NCBI GenBank assembly: GCA_051744925.1
Contig: JBNJDM010000080.1
Span: 1 to 9,712, forward strand
Direction: 5' to 3'
DNA from: JACKCP01 sp051744925
GTDB taxonomy: Bacteria > Desulfobacterota > Desulfobacteria > Desulfobacterales > JACKCP01
DNA length: 9,712 nucleotides
Under the pieces are notes generated by a model. The model was not told the origin of the DNA. It made no database searches and saw only the letters and a list, made by a program, of their open reading frames with translations. This document shows positions 1 through 6,469 of the stretch, in pieces. A program made the translations under genes and the position numbers. Positions within the stretch are counted from its first letter, which is position 1. Each line of letters begins with the position of its first letter.

Positions 1-96
1 ACAGGACATAAGCCCGGGAACAAGACAAAACTTTTAACTTTAAGCAGCTGTCTCCATAAAAAAGCTATATTAACCCTCCGGAGAAAACCAGATTTA
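1..96 (+). other. Left edge: open frame or leader ahead of epmA
   Basis: The first 96 bases contain no stop codon in the epmA frame and no other recognisable gene. They could be the leader of epmA or an N-terminal extension that starts before the window. A GGAG at 80-83 could serve as a distant ribosome binding site. I see no promoter or terminator here. Confidence 0.4.
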
Positions 97-984
97 ATGG
101 AAAACATTCTTGAACAAAGAAGCAAAATTACAAGGGAAGTTAGAAATTTTTTCTTCTCTAAAAACTACATTGAAGTCGAAACCCCTGTAAGACTACCGAG
201 AATTATACCTGAAGAACATATTGATCCTTTTGGGTCTGAAGACTGGCTTCTCCAGGCATCTCCTGAAATCTGCATGAAAAGACTTCTTGCAAGAGGTTAT
301 AAAAAAATATTTCAGATATGCAAAACATTCAGAAAAGGAGAAAGGGGAAAATACCACATACCCGAAATGACAATGCTTGAATGGTATCATGTTAAAAAAG
401 ATTATTTTGATATGATGAAGGAAACTGAAGATCTTATTTCCTTTGTTGCCGATAAATTAAATATAAAATCTGTACAGAGAAATAAAAGCAAAATCTCTTT
501 TAAACCTCCATTTGAGAGGATCAGTGTTTATGAAGCTGTAAAAAAATATACAGATTATTCCTTTGATGATGTTTTGAAAAACTTTGATGAGATTTTAAGC
601 TTTGAAATAATACCTTTTCTCGGATTTGAAAAACCGGTTTTTTTATACAATTTTCCAGCTTCTGAAGCCTCCCTTGCAAAGCTTTGTCCCGATAATGAAG
701 AATTTGCACAAAGATTTGAGCTGTTTGCAGGCGGGATTGAACTTTGTAACTGTTTTACAGAGCTCACAAATTCAAAAGAACAGAAAAAAAGATTTCTTGA
801 AACTCTGGATGCAAGAAAAAAGTCGGGCAAATATCTGACTGAGCTTCCTGAAAAATTTCTTGATGAATTAAATTTTATGCCTGAATCTTCTGGAAATGCT
901 CTGGGACTTGACAGGCTGATTATGTTATTATTAGAAAAAGAAAGTGTAGATGAAGTTATAAGCTTTAAACCTGAAAACCTTTAA
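97..984 (+). CDS. epmA: EF-P lysine ligase EpmA (GenX/PoxA-type lysyl-tRNA synthetase paralogue)
   Basis: A class II aminoacyl-tRNA synthetase catalytic domain without the N-terminal tRNA-binding domain of LysRS. The family attaches (R)-beta-lysine to a conserved lysine of elongation factor P in the cytoplasm. Visible motifs are motif 1 (EVETP, residues 26-30), motif 2 (FRKGERGKYHIPEMTMLEW, 78-96), the GGIELCNCFTEL block (212-223) and motif 3 (GNALGLDRL, 266-274). At 295 residues it is slightly shorter than the usual 320 or so. The ATG at 97 is the only ATG, GTG or TTG available in this frame within the window. However, the frame stays open to base 1 and the nearest GGAG (80-83) is 13 nt away, so translation may begin outside the window. 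It lies 18 nt before the HMA gene and probably shares its transcript. No efp or epmB is present. Family assignment is firm; the exact 5' end is not. Confidence 0.88.
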   Translation: MENILEQRSKITREVRNFFFSKNYIEVETPVRLPRIIPEEHIDPFGSEDWLLQASPEICMKRLLARGYKKIFQICKTFRKGERGKYHIPEMTMLEWYHVKKDYFDMMKETEDLISFVADKLNIKSVQRNKSKISFKPPFERISVYEAVKKYTDYSFDDVLKNFDEILSFEIIPFLGFEKPVFLYNFPASEASLAKLCPDNEEFAQRFELFAGGIELCNCFTELTNSKEQKKRFLETLDARKKSGKYLTELPEKFLDELNFMPESSGNALGLDRLIMLLLEKESVDEVISFKPENL

Positions 985-991
985 AAAAAGC

Positions 992-999
992 AGGTGATC
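992..999 (+). promoter_or_regulatory. Ribosome binding site that fixes the HMA start
   Basis: AGGTGATC, complementary to the 3' tail of 16S rRNA. The AGGTGA core ends 5 nt before the ATG at 1003. Because it overlaps the upstream in-frame GTG (994), it argues against that codon as the start. Confidence 0.7.
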
Positions 1000-1002
1000 A
1001 AT

Positions 1003-1200
1003 ATGCATAAAATCAAAGTAAAAGGCATGAGTTGCATGCATTGTGTAAACACAGTAAAAACTGCTGTTGAAAATGTTGAAGGAGTAGATTCAGCAGAAGT
1101 AAATCTTGAAAAAGAAGAAGCTAAATATTCAGGAAACGACAAAATAGATCATGATGCAGTAAAAAAAGCTGTATCAGACGCAGGGTATACTCCCGAATAA
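1003..1200 (+). CDS. Small heavy-metal-associated (HMA) domain protein, copper-chaperone-like
   Basis: A 65-residue protein that is a single HMA fold, like the CopZ/Atx1 chaperones. It has the metal-binding loop GMSCMHC (Cys11 and Cys14) near the start and the typical GVDSAEVNLE and AGYTPE segments. The family binds Cu(I) or another soft metal through the two cysteines and passes it to a P-type ATPase or target protein in the cytoplasm. A GTG at 994 is also in frame, but AGGTGATC at 992-999 is an almost ideal Shine-Dalgarno sequence that overlaps that GTG and is correctly spaced for the ATG at 1003, so the ATG is preferred. It follows epmA by 18 nt and is followed by a strong terminator. No copper ATPase is in the window, so the metal and the partner are unknown. 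Confidence 0.88.
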   Translation: MHKIKVKGMSCMHCVNTVKTAVENVEGVDSAEVNLEKEEAKYSGNDKIDHDAVKKAVSDAGYTPE

Positions 1201-1222
1201 AAACCTTATTAAAAACTGAAAT

Positions 1223-1260
1223 AAAAAAAAGACCCGAACAAATTACATTCGGGTCTTTTT
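1223..1260. terminator. Bidirectional rho-independent terminator between the HMA gene and hcp
   Basis: A perfect 8-bp GC-rich stem, GACCCGAA (1231-1238) and TTCGGGTC (1248-1255), encloses a 9-base loop. It is flanked by an A-run on the left (1223-1230) and a T-run on the right (1256-1260), so it has a U-tract on either strand. It can end the rightward epmA-HMA transcript and also the leftward hcp transcript, whose stop codon lies about 70 bases away. Confidence 0.92.
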
Positions 1261-1332
1261 ATATCGAATCTGTGAATTGAGATTATAAATATAAATTCAT
1301 TAAAATTGTAACCTTAATTCACCCTGAACTTA

Positions 1333-2940
1333 TTAAGCCATTATAGCTTTCAGATCTGTTTCAACATCTGAAGTCTTTTTAAGGTCAAAGGTTTCAACAA
1401 GTGTATTTGCAACATTTTCTGAAAGAAAACCAGGAAGTGTTGGTCCTATTCTTACACCTTTAAATCCAAGATGAAGAAGTGCAAGCAGAACAGCAACAGC
1501 TTTTTGCTCATACCATCCGATTGCAAAATCTATTGGAAGGTCATTTATGTCTTCTGCATTAAAAACCTCTTTTAATTTTAAGGCTATAACAGCAATGGAA
1601 TACGAGTCATTACACTGACCTGCATCAAGAACCCTTGGAATCCCTCCGATATCTCCCAGATCAAGTTTATTATATCTGTATTTTGCACATCCCGCAGTTA
1701 AAATAACTGCATCTTCGGGAAGTGCTTTTGCCATATCTGTAAAATACTCTCTCGACTTCATTCTTCCGTCGCAGCCTGCCATTACAACAAATTTTTTAAT
1801 AGCTCCAGATTTCACAGCATCAACAATTTTATCGGCCAGTGCAAGAGTTTGTTCATGACCAAATCCCCCGGTAATAGAACCTTTTTCAATTTCAACAGGA
1901 GGTTTGCATTTTTTTGCACACTCAATTACTGCTGAAAAATCTTTTTCTCCTGATTCAGGTTCTTCTATGTGCAAAACTCCGGGATAACCTGTCATTCCTG
2001 TTGTGAAAATTCTGTCTTTATAAGAATCTTTTACAGGGATTATGCAGTTTGTAGTCATAAGGATTGCACCGTTGAATGAATCAAACTCTTCATTTTGCTT
2101 CCACCAGGCATTACCGTAGTTACCTATAAAATGGTCATATTTTTTAAATGCAGGATAATAGTTTGCAGGAAGCATTTCACTATGTGTATAAACATCAACA
2201 CCTGTTCCTTCAGTCTGCTTTAAAAGATTTTCCATATCTTTTAAATCATGACCACTTATAAGTATTCCAGGATTTGATCCAGCACCTATATTTACTTTTG
2301 TTATTTCCGGGCTGCCGTAAGTTTCAGTGTTTGCTTTATCAAGCAGAGCCATTGTTTTAACAGCGTATTCTCCGGCTTTTAAAACCCACTGAAGAAGTTT
2401 GTCAGGATCTTTTTCAACTGCTGTTGCTGCAAGAGAATCTATAATAAATTTTGAAATATCTTCATCACTAAAACCTAAAACATTTGCATGCTCATAATAT
2501 GCACACATCCCTTTTACACCGATTGTTACTGTTTCTTTAAGGGATCTTATATCAGGATTTTCTTCTGTTAAAATCCCTGATGACTCGGCTTTTTCATCGT
2601 TTATCTCGTGGAACTTGGCACAATCCGGAAGATCATTTTTTAAATTTTCTTCCTTAATAAGATTGTCCCTTTTTTCTACAGCTTTTTTTGTAAGCTCAAT
2701 AATTTTTTTATCGTCAAAATTTGCATTTGTAATTGTCGCAAACATTGCCTCTGCAACAAACCGGGCATGCTTATTCAGCTTGTCGCCTTTTATCTCAGCT
2801 CTGGAGGCAGCAACACAAAGACCTCTTACACTGTGGATTAGAAGATCCTGAAGATTTGCAACTTCATTTATTTTGCCGCACATACCTTTTTTTGTACAAC
2901 CCTGGTTTTTTAATGTTTCCTGACATTGAAAACAAAACAT
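1333..2940 (-). CDS. hcp: Hybrid cluster protein / hydroxylamine reductase
   Basis: A full-length (535-residue) class I Hcp of the strict-anaerobe type. The N-terminal cysteines follow C-X2-C-X8-C-X5-C (Cys3, 6, 15, 21), the spacing of Desulfovibrio Hcp, and hold a cubane Fe-S cluster. All expected ligands of the hybrid Fe-S-O cluster can be placed: His231 (SGHDL), Glu255 (HSEML), Cys299 (TTNC), Cys390 (AGCDG, the usual persulfide), Cys418 (TAGC), Cys443 (GQCND) and Glu478 (WYEQ). The family is cytoplasmic and reduces hydroxylamine to ammonia in vitro; NO reduction and protein S-nitrosylation are also reported. AAGGAGG lies 8 nt before the ATG. No Hcr reductase gene is adjacent, so the electron donor is unknown. 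It stands alone behind an FNR-type promoter and directly downstream of a NapC-HAO cytochrome operon, which suggests that it consumes hydroxylamine or NO formed there. Confidence 0.97.
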   Translation of the reverse strand: MFCFQCQETLKNQGCTKKGMCGKINEVANLQDLLIHSVRGLCVAASRAEIKGDKLNKHARFVAEAMFATITNANFDDKKIIELTKKAVEKRDNLIKEENLKNDLPDCAKFHEINDEKAESSGILTEENPDIRSLKETVTIGVKGMCAYYEHANVLGFSDEDISKFIIDSLAATAVEKDPDKLLQWVLKAGEYAVKTMALLDKANTETYGSPEITKVNIGAGSNPGILISGHDLKDMENLLKQTEGTGVDVYTHSEMLPANYYPAFKKYDHFIGNYGNAWWKQNEEFDSFNGAILMTTNCIIPVKDSYKDRIFTTGMTGYPGVLHIEEPESGEKDFSAVIECAKKCKPPVEIEKGSITGGFGHEQTLALADKIVDAVKSGAIKKFVVMAGCDGRMKSREYFTDMAKALPEDAVILTAGCAKYRYNKLDLGDIGGIPRVLDAGQCNDSYSIAVIALKLKEVFNAEDINDLPIDFAIGWYEQKAVAVLLALLHLGFKGVRIGPTLPGFLSENVANTLVETFDLKKTSDVETDLKAIMA

Positions 2941-2948
2941 TTGTAAAG

Positions 2949-2955
2949 CCTCCTT
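2949..2955 (-). promoter_or_regulatory. hcp ribosome binding site
   Basis: AAGGAGG on the minus strand, 8 nt before the hcp ATG. It is a strong consensus site, so hcp should be translated efficiently once its long leader is made. Confidence 0.75.
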
Positions 2956-3123
2956 ATAGTTTTTTAATAATAGAATCTTTTCAAGTAATTACCTTAAAGC
3001 CAAAACCGTTTTTTATCAGTTTAAGTTCATAATCATTCTATTTCAGAAGCATACAGACAATTATTGCTGAGGTAATGAACTCATTTTGCTGATTTACGGT
3101 AAATTATTCATGGAACTAAACAG
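2956..3123 (-). other. Long hcp leader region
   Basis: This is untranslated sequence between the predicted hcp transcription start and its ribosome binding site. No open frame of note is present. Two short perfect inverted repeats stand out: AATGA-N2-TCATT (3074-3085) and ATTTAC-N-GTAAAT (3092-3104). They could be operators or small RNA hairpins, or chance in AT-rich DNA. No known riboswitch is recognised. Confidence 0.4.
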
Positions 3124-3165
3124 ATAATAACTTAAAAAAGGAAAGATCACTTTGATTTAAATCAA
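3124..3165 (-). promoter_or_regulatory. Class II FNR/CRP-type promoter for hcp
   Basis: TTGAT-TTAA-ATCAA (3152-3165) matches the FNR consensus TTGAT-N4-ATCAA exactly and sits in a 16-bp perfect palindrome (3151-3166). On the minus strand a TATTAT -10 hexamer occupies 3129-3124. The distance from the palindrome centre to the first base of this hexamer is 29.5 bases, which puts the site at -41.5, the position used by class II FNR/CRP activators. The predicted transcript starts near 3117 and reads toward hcp with a leader of about 177 nt. The regulator could be FNR or a DNR/NNR-type NO sensor, as these share half-sites. No regulator gene is in the window. Confidence 0.68.
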
Positions 3166-3191
3166 AAAACCAGGCTTTTAAGCCCGGTTTT
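3164..3191 (-). terminator. Terminator of the napC-like/hao operon
   Basis: Read on the minus strand, a 12-bp stem forms from AAAACCGGGCTT and AAGCCTGGTTTT with a 2-base loop. One pair is G-U, which is a mismatch on the plus strand, so the structure belongs to minus-strand RNA. The U-rich 3' arm and tail follow. It begins about 20 bases after the octaheme cytochrome stop. Its tail runs into the FNR-type palindrome of the hcp promoter. Confidence 0.85.
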
Positions 3192-3212
3192 CTGATTTTT
3201 TATTAATAAAAC

Positions 3213-4592
3213 TTATTTTTTAAATTTAAGTTTTTCAGGTTTTGTTGTTGAACCTGTGGCATTTGGATAGTTTTCTGCTTTTTTGGAATCAGTCTTGCCT
3301 TCAAGAAGAAGCTTTGCTTCATGCATAAAATGGTTAAACCTTTTTTTACATTCATAAAATCCGTGCCACCATGCATAGTCAGGTGCCATCATTGCAGTAC
3401 CCATTCTTGCTCTTCTGCCCTCATGATGCCATAATTCATAAAATTCGACTTCCAAAGGTTCGTCAAAAAATTTTGAATCATCAAGCTTTCCTTTTTCATA
3501 AAGCTTGTCAAGCATCTCTTTTGCAGGTTTATAATAAACATTATTGTATTCCTCAATAACCTTGTCAGTCTTTCTGTAATGATCATTTGTCCATGTTTCG
3601 GAATGACACTGCTGGCATACTTTCTTCATTTTCCCTCTTTCTTCCTTCCAGTCAGTATCAGCCGGGAAAGCTTCAAAATTTTCAGGCCTTACAGTTAAGG
3701 GAGCCTGAAGTTCCCATGAAAGCCTTTCTGTAACATCATGGGTTGTTTCAACATCTCCTGAACCAGACATATGACAGGTTGCACAGGTTGGTCCTCTGTA
3801 ATCAACACCAGGAGTCCATGAACCCGGAGGAGAATCCCAGTTGTATTCATCACCGAATGTGTCGTAAATATCTCCGTGCTTAGATTCTGTAAATATTTCT
3901 ATCTGGGGATGATCAGGTCCTAAGTGACACTGACCGCATGCTTCAGGTTTTCTTGCTTCTCCAATTGTGAATCTGTGCCTTGTATGACAGCTTGTACAGC
4001 TTCCAAGACTTCCGTCGGGATTAAGACGCCCAACACCTACATTAGGCCATGATCCTTCTTTGAATTCTCCGTCTTCCATTTCAACTACAGTACCGTGACA
4101 ATAATAACAGCCTGATTCTCTTTCCATTGCCGAATTCATGCCGTCATTAAGCCATGGATCGATTTTCCAGATTATTTCAAGTGTGTTTGCATGCTTGCTT
4201 CTTGCATATTCCTCAGCTTCCTGTGCATGGCATCTTGAACAATCCTTTGGTGAAACTATGGTTGCAATCGGAACATAATACTTCGAATCTCCGTAAGGGA
4301 GATCATCATTATTGTATTCGTCTTTATGAGCTTTATTTATATCAGTATCTCCGGCTTCAGCCTTATGGCAGTCATAACAGGTTATCCCTGCATGTGCGTG
4401 CCTGCTCACAGCCCAGTCTCCAACAAGGCCGGGGTTTAATTCTGAGTGGCATTGAATACAGGCTTTGGCTTCCTCAGGCATTGCCCTGTCAACCTGCATA
4501 ACCTTAGGTTTAGCATAGTTTGCAACACCTGCATACGCTGCCCCTAGTACAAAAAGCAGAATAATAAATGCTGATATCGATTTTAATTTCAT
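3213..4592 (-). CDS. haoA: Octaheme hydroxylamine-oxidoreductase-like cytochrome c (HaoA-type)
   Basis: A periplasmic 459-residue multiheme cytochrome. The N-terminal export segment covers roughly residues 1-21, ending AAYAG. Eight CxxCH sites are present, at residues 45, 72, 118, 162, 199, 219, 270 and 326. All are CxxCH, so it is not NrfA, ONR or OTR, which carry a CxxCK heme. The heme number and the conserved stretches THDVTERLSW (284-293) and ARMGTAMMAPDYAWWHGFYE (395-414) place it in the HAO family. Heme 4 (CYYCH, 162-166) is the expected catalytic heme. Family members either oxidise hydroxylamine or hydrazine using a tyrosine-crosslinked P460 heme, or, without the crosslink, reduce nitrite or NO. 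Pairing with an upstream NapC-type quinol dehydrogenase and a neighbouring hcp suggests the reductive direction. It lies 32 nt after its partner, with AAGGAG 6 nt before the ATG. Substrate and direction are inferred. Confidence 0.9.
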   Translation of the reverse strand: MKLKSISAFIILLFVLGAAYAGVANYAKPKVMQVDRAMPEEAKACIQCHSELNPGLVGDWAVSRHAHAGITCYDCHKAEAGDTDINKAHKDEYNNDDLPYGDSKYYVPIATIVSPKDCSRCHAQEAEEYARSKHANTLEIIWKIDPWLNDGMNSAMERESGCYYCHGTVVEMEDGEFKEGSWPNVGVGRLNPDGSLGSCTSCHTRHRFTIGEARKPEACGQCHLGPDHPQIEIFTESKHGDIYDTFGDEYNWDSPPGSWTPGVDYRGPTCATCHMSGSGDVETTHDVTERLSWELQAPLTVRPENFEAFPADTDWKEERGKMKKVCQQCHSETWTNDHYRKTDKVIEEYNNVYYKPAKEMLDKLYEKGKLDDSKFFDEPLEVEFYELWHHEGRRARMGTAMMAPDYAWWHGFYECKKRFNHFMHEAKLLLEGKTDSKKAENYPNATGSTTKPEKLKFKK

Positions 4593-4598
4593 ATGTTA

Positions 4599-4604
4599 CT
4601 CCTT
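4599..4604 (-). promoter_or_regulatory. Ribosome binding site of the octaheme gene
   Basis: AAGGAG on the minus strand with 6 nt before the ATG, inside the 32-nt gap after the tetraheme gene. It supports this start and independent, strong translation of the second gene of the operon. Confidence 0.7.
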
Positions 4605-4624
4605 CACCTGTAATATAAATTAAT

Positions 4625-5149
4625 TCAGTCTTTTTCCACCGAATATGTTTCCCTGTTAATATGTACCAAAGGAGCATGACATTCCATACAGCTCCTCTGC
4701 GGATTTGAATATAAAGCTTCTCTGTGTGCTTTCATGGCACCTCTGTCTGCCTGGATATATAAAATATTTGAATGACATTTTATGCAGGTCGAATTATCCA
4801 TTGTATCATGAACTCTTTTCTGCATTTTTTCACGGTCATATTCTCCGTAAAACAAATGAGCCCATACATCTTTGATTCCGTGTTTGGTTTTTAAGAAGAA
4901 AAACTCTATGGTATTTTCAGGAGGCGGAAGATGGCAGTCTATGCAGGTTGCTCTGAAACCCTTATCGTTTGAGGCATGGGGTGATGTGCTCCAGGTTTCA
5001 ACAGCAGGGGCTATTTCGTGACATGAGGCACAAAATTCAGGAGATGAAGTAGCTGTCATAATTTTATAAGTAAAAGCTGTAGCAAGAAACCCCATAAATA
5101 AGACTAATATAATCAGAAAAAAAGATATATAAACAACTTTTTTCTTCAA
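4625..5149 (-). CDS. Membrane-anchored tetraheme cytochrome c, NapC/NrfH/HaoC type
   Basis: From the preferred start this is 174 residues. A short lysine-rich N-terminus (KKK at 2-4) is followed by one membrane segment (about 5-27) and a periplasmic domain with four CxxCH hemes at 40, 69, 122 and 154. The last heme is followed by the HAPLVH stretch typical of the family. NapC/NrfH proteins oxidise menaquinol in the membrane and hand electrons to a periplasmic reductase; here the partner must be the octaheme protein encoded 32 nt downstream. The best start is a TTG at 5149, because GAGGTG ends 5 nt before it. A TTG at 5197 would add 16 residues but has no ribosome binding site and would place charged residues ahead of the anchor. 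Heme 1 is followed by CHEIAP, without the CHxM methionine seen in NrfH. Confidence 0.88.
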   Translation of the reverse strand: MKKKVVYISFFLIILVLFMGFLATAFTYKIMTATSSPEFCASCHEIAPAVETWSTSPHASNDKGFRATCIDCHLPPPENTIEFFFLKTKHGIKDVWAHLFYGEYDREKMQKRVHDTMDNSTCIKCHSNILYIQADRGAMKAHREALYSNPQRSCMECHAPLVHINRETYSVEKD

Positions 5150-5154
5150 GTACC

Positions 5155-5160
5155 CACCTC
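5155..5160 (-). promoter_or_regulatory. Ribosome binding site that fixes a TTG start for the tetraheme gene
   Basis: GAGGTG on the minus strand, with 5 nt to the TTG at 5149-5147. No comparable site precedes the more upstream TTG codons, so the shorter protein is favoured. Confidence 0.6.
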
Positions 5161-5185
5161 GCTTTAAATTTATTTGTTTCGCTCC

Positions 5186-5196
5186 TGTCAATGACA
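5186..5196. promoter_or_regulatory. Small inverted repeat in the cytochrome operon leader
   Basis: TGTCA-A-TGACA, an 11-base perfect inverted repeat about 37 bases upstream of the preferred TTG start of the tetraheme gene. It could be an operator or coincidence. It does not match a regulator motif that I can name with confidence. Confidence 0.25.
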
Positions 5197-5593
5197 ATCT
5201 GAATAAAAACGAAGAGTTTAATTTATTTACAGAAGTTTAAAGGCTTAAGCTTGTAATGATAAAAAATTAATTTATTATTATGGTGTTTATTTATAGATAA
5301 CATATTTTTTATTTTAAAAAAAGTATTTTAAAATTTAAGATAATTACTGAATATTTATAAAAGTAAAAAATTAAAATCTAATCAAACTGTTTAAAACCTG
5401 TTCTTATGACTATTCAGCCAATTGAGCTATCTTATTTCTGCACAGACAAAATATTTATAAGATACTCAGTTTTATACAACACTGAATTTAATTTTTTAAA
5501 TTAATAAAAATTAAAGGGATTTAATTTGTTTTATCTGACCTGTTATGTTATCTTTTTTATTCAATTAACAACCAATTCAATGTGTAAAATTAT

Positions 5594-6418
5594 ATGATTT
5601 TTAAACTTTTTATAAGTCCTGTGCTTTTTTTAGGGATAAGTTTTTTCAACGCAGATACAGCTATAGACTGGAATCCTGAAACAAAATTTATTCCTTATTC
5701 AATTGCTGATCCCAGAACCCCTGTTTTTAAAATCTCTTACGAAAATTATCTAAAAAAAGATATTCCTTTTTCTTCGAAAACACGCTCCGTCACTTCTCTT
5801 GGTGCGGTAATCCCGACTGCAAAAAGCGGGAATCTCCAGCTTAACACCGGAGCATCTTTTTACTGCCGTACAGACCTTGAAAACTCCTTTGACATTACAG
5901 GATGGGACGGCGTAATTTTAACCGATTTAGCTTATAAGTTTAATGAGAAATCAGGAGTAAGATTTTCTTCAAAACATTTTTCAGGACACCTTGGCGACGA
6001 GTATATAAAAAGATCCGGCTGGGAAAGGGTTTCAAAGTCCAGAGATGAAAACGCTCTGGCTTTCTGGTTTATGCCTTTTAAAAATACATCTTTTATTCTT
6101 GAAACAGGTTATGATCACAATTATAACTACAAAAAAGAGCACAAATACGAAGCTTCAGAATTAAGATATCAAATAGCAGCATTTCACATCAAAGATGAAA
6201 AAAATTCCTGGCAGCCTTTCTGGGGAAGTGATATTCAGTTTTATCAGGAAGACAATTATAAACCATCCGTCTCTTTTCAGGCGGGTTATTCTTTTCTTGA
6301 TGATAATAATGACAGATTCAGACTGGCTTTTGAATACTATAAAGGTAAAGTCAATTTGCTCGAATTTTCAGGCTTTCGGGAAGAATATGCCGGCCTGGCA
6401 TTTATTATAGATTTTTAA
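5594..6418 (+). CDS. DUF1207-type outer-membrane beta-barrel protein
   Basis: A 274-residue exported protein. The hydrophobic N-terminus (about 1-20) ends near NADTA and looks like a signal peptide with few positive charges. FIPYSIADPRTP (32-43) and HFSGHLGDEY (128-137) match the conserved blocks of DUF1207 (PF06727), a family of unknown function. Alternating polar and hydrophobic stretches and a C-terminal phenylalanine (AFIIDF) fit an outer-membrane beta-barrel inserted by the BAM machinery. No ribosome binding site is visible before the ATG at 5594. The gene starts a rightward pair with the DUF364-type gene 51 nt downstream. Its substrate and any link to the adjacent cytochrome operon are unknown; the two are divergent across a long gap. 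Confidence 0.75.
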   Translation: MIFKLFISPVLFLGISFFNADTAIDWNPETKFIPYSIADPRTPVFKISYENYLKKDIPFSSKTRSVTSLGAVIPTAKSGNLQLNTGASFYCRTDLENSFDITGWDGVILTDLAYKFNEKSGVRFSSKHFSGHLGDEYIKRSGWERVSKSRDENALAFWFMPFKNTSFILETGYDHNYNYKKEHKYEASELRYQIAAFHIKDEKNSWQPFWGSDIQFYQEDNYKPSVSFQAGYSFLDDNNDRFRLAFEYYKGKVNLLEFSGFREEYAGLAFIIDF

Positions 6419-6469
6419 ATTTCAAAGTTTTAACTTAATATGTTAGTGTTTTGATTCTCAGGGATTTTT

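Larger units (their letters stand above)
5150..5593. other. AT-rich divergent intergenic region
   Basis: About 440 bases separate the leftward cytochrome operon from the rightward DUF1207 gene, so promoters in both directions are expected. I find no gene. The region is very AT-rich, and -10-like hexamers are too common to choose between. The clearest structured element is TGTCA-A-TGACA (5186-5196) in the cytochrome leader. A half-site TTTGAT lies on the minus strand near 5381-5386, but its second half is poor, so no FNR box comparable to that of hcp can be called. Confidence 0.4.

Noticed and set aside
2733..3032. 99-codon plus-strand frame over the hcp start
   Set aside because: It is antisense to the strongly conserved hcp N-terminus and leader, with no family resemblance.
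3213..4592. Octaheme protein as NrfA, ONR or OTR
   Set aside because: NrfA has five hemes, and NrfA, ONR and OTR have a CxxCK catalytic heme. All eight sites here are CxxCH and the C-terminal block fits the HAO family.
5372..5386. Possible FNR box for the cytochrome operon (minus-strand TTTGAT half-site)
   Set aside because: The second half reads TTTTA rather than ATCAA, and no -10 sequence lies at the class II spacing. It is not comparable to the hcp site.
5198..5593. A single confident promoter for the DUF1207 gene, such as TTGTTT near 5526 with TTATCT near 5548
   Set aside because: The hexamers are poor, and many equivalent matches occur in this AT-rich stretch.
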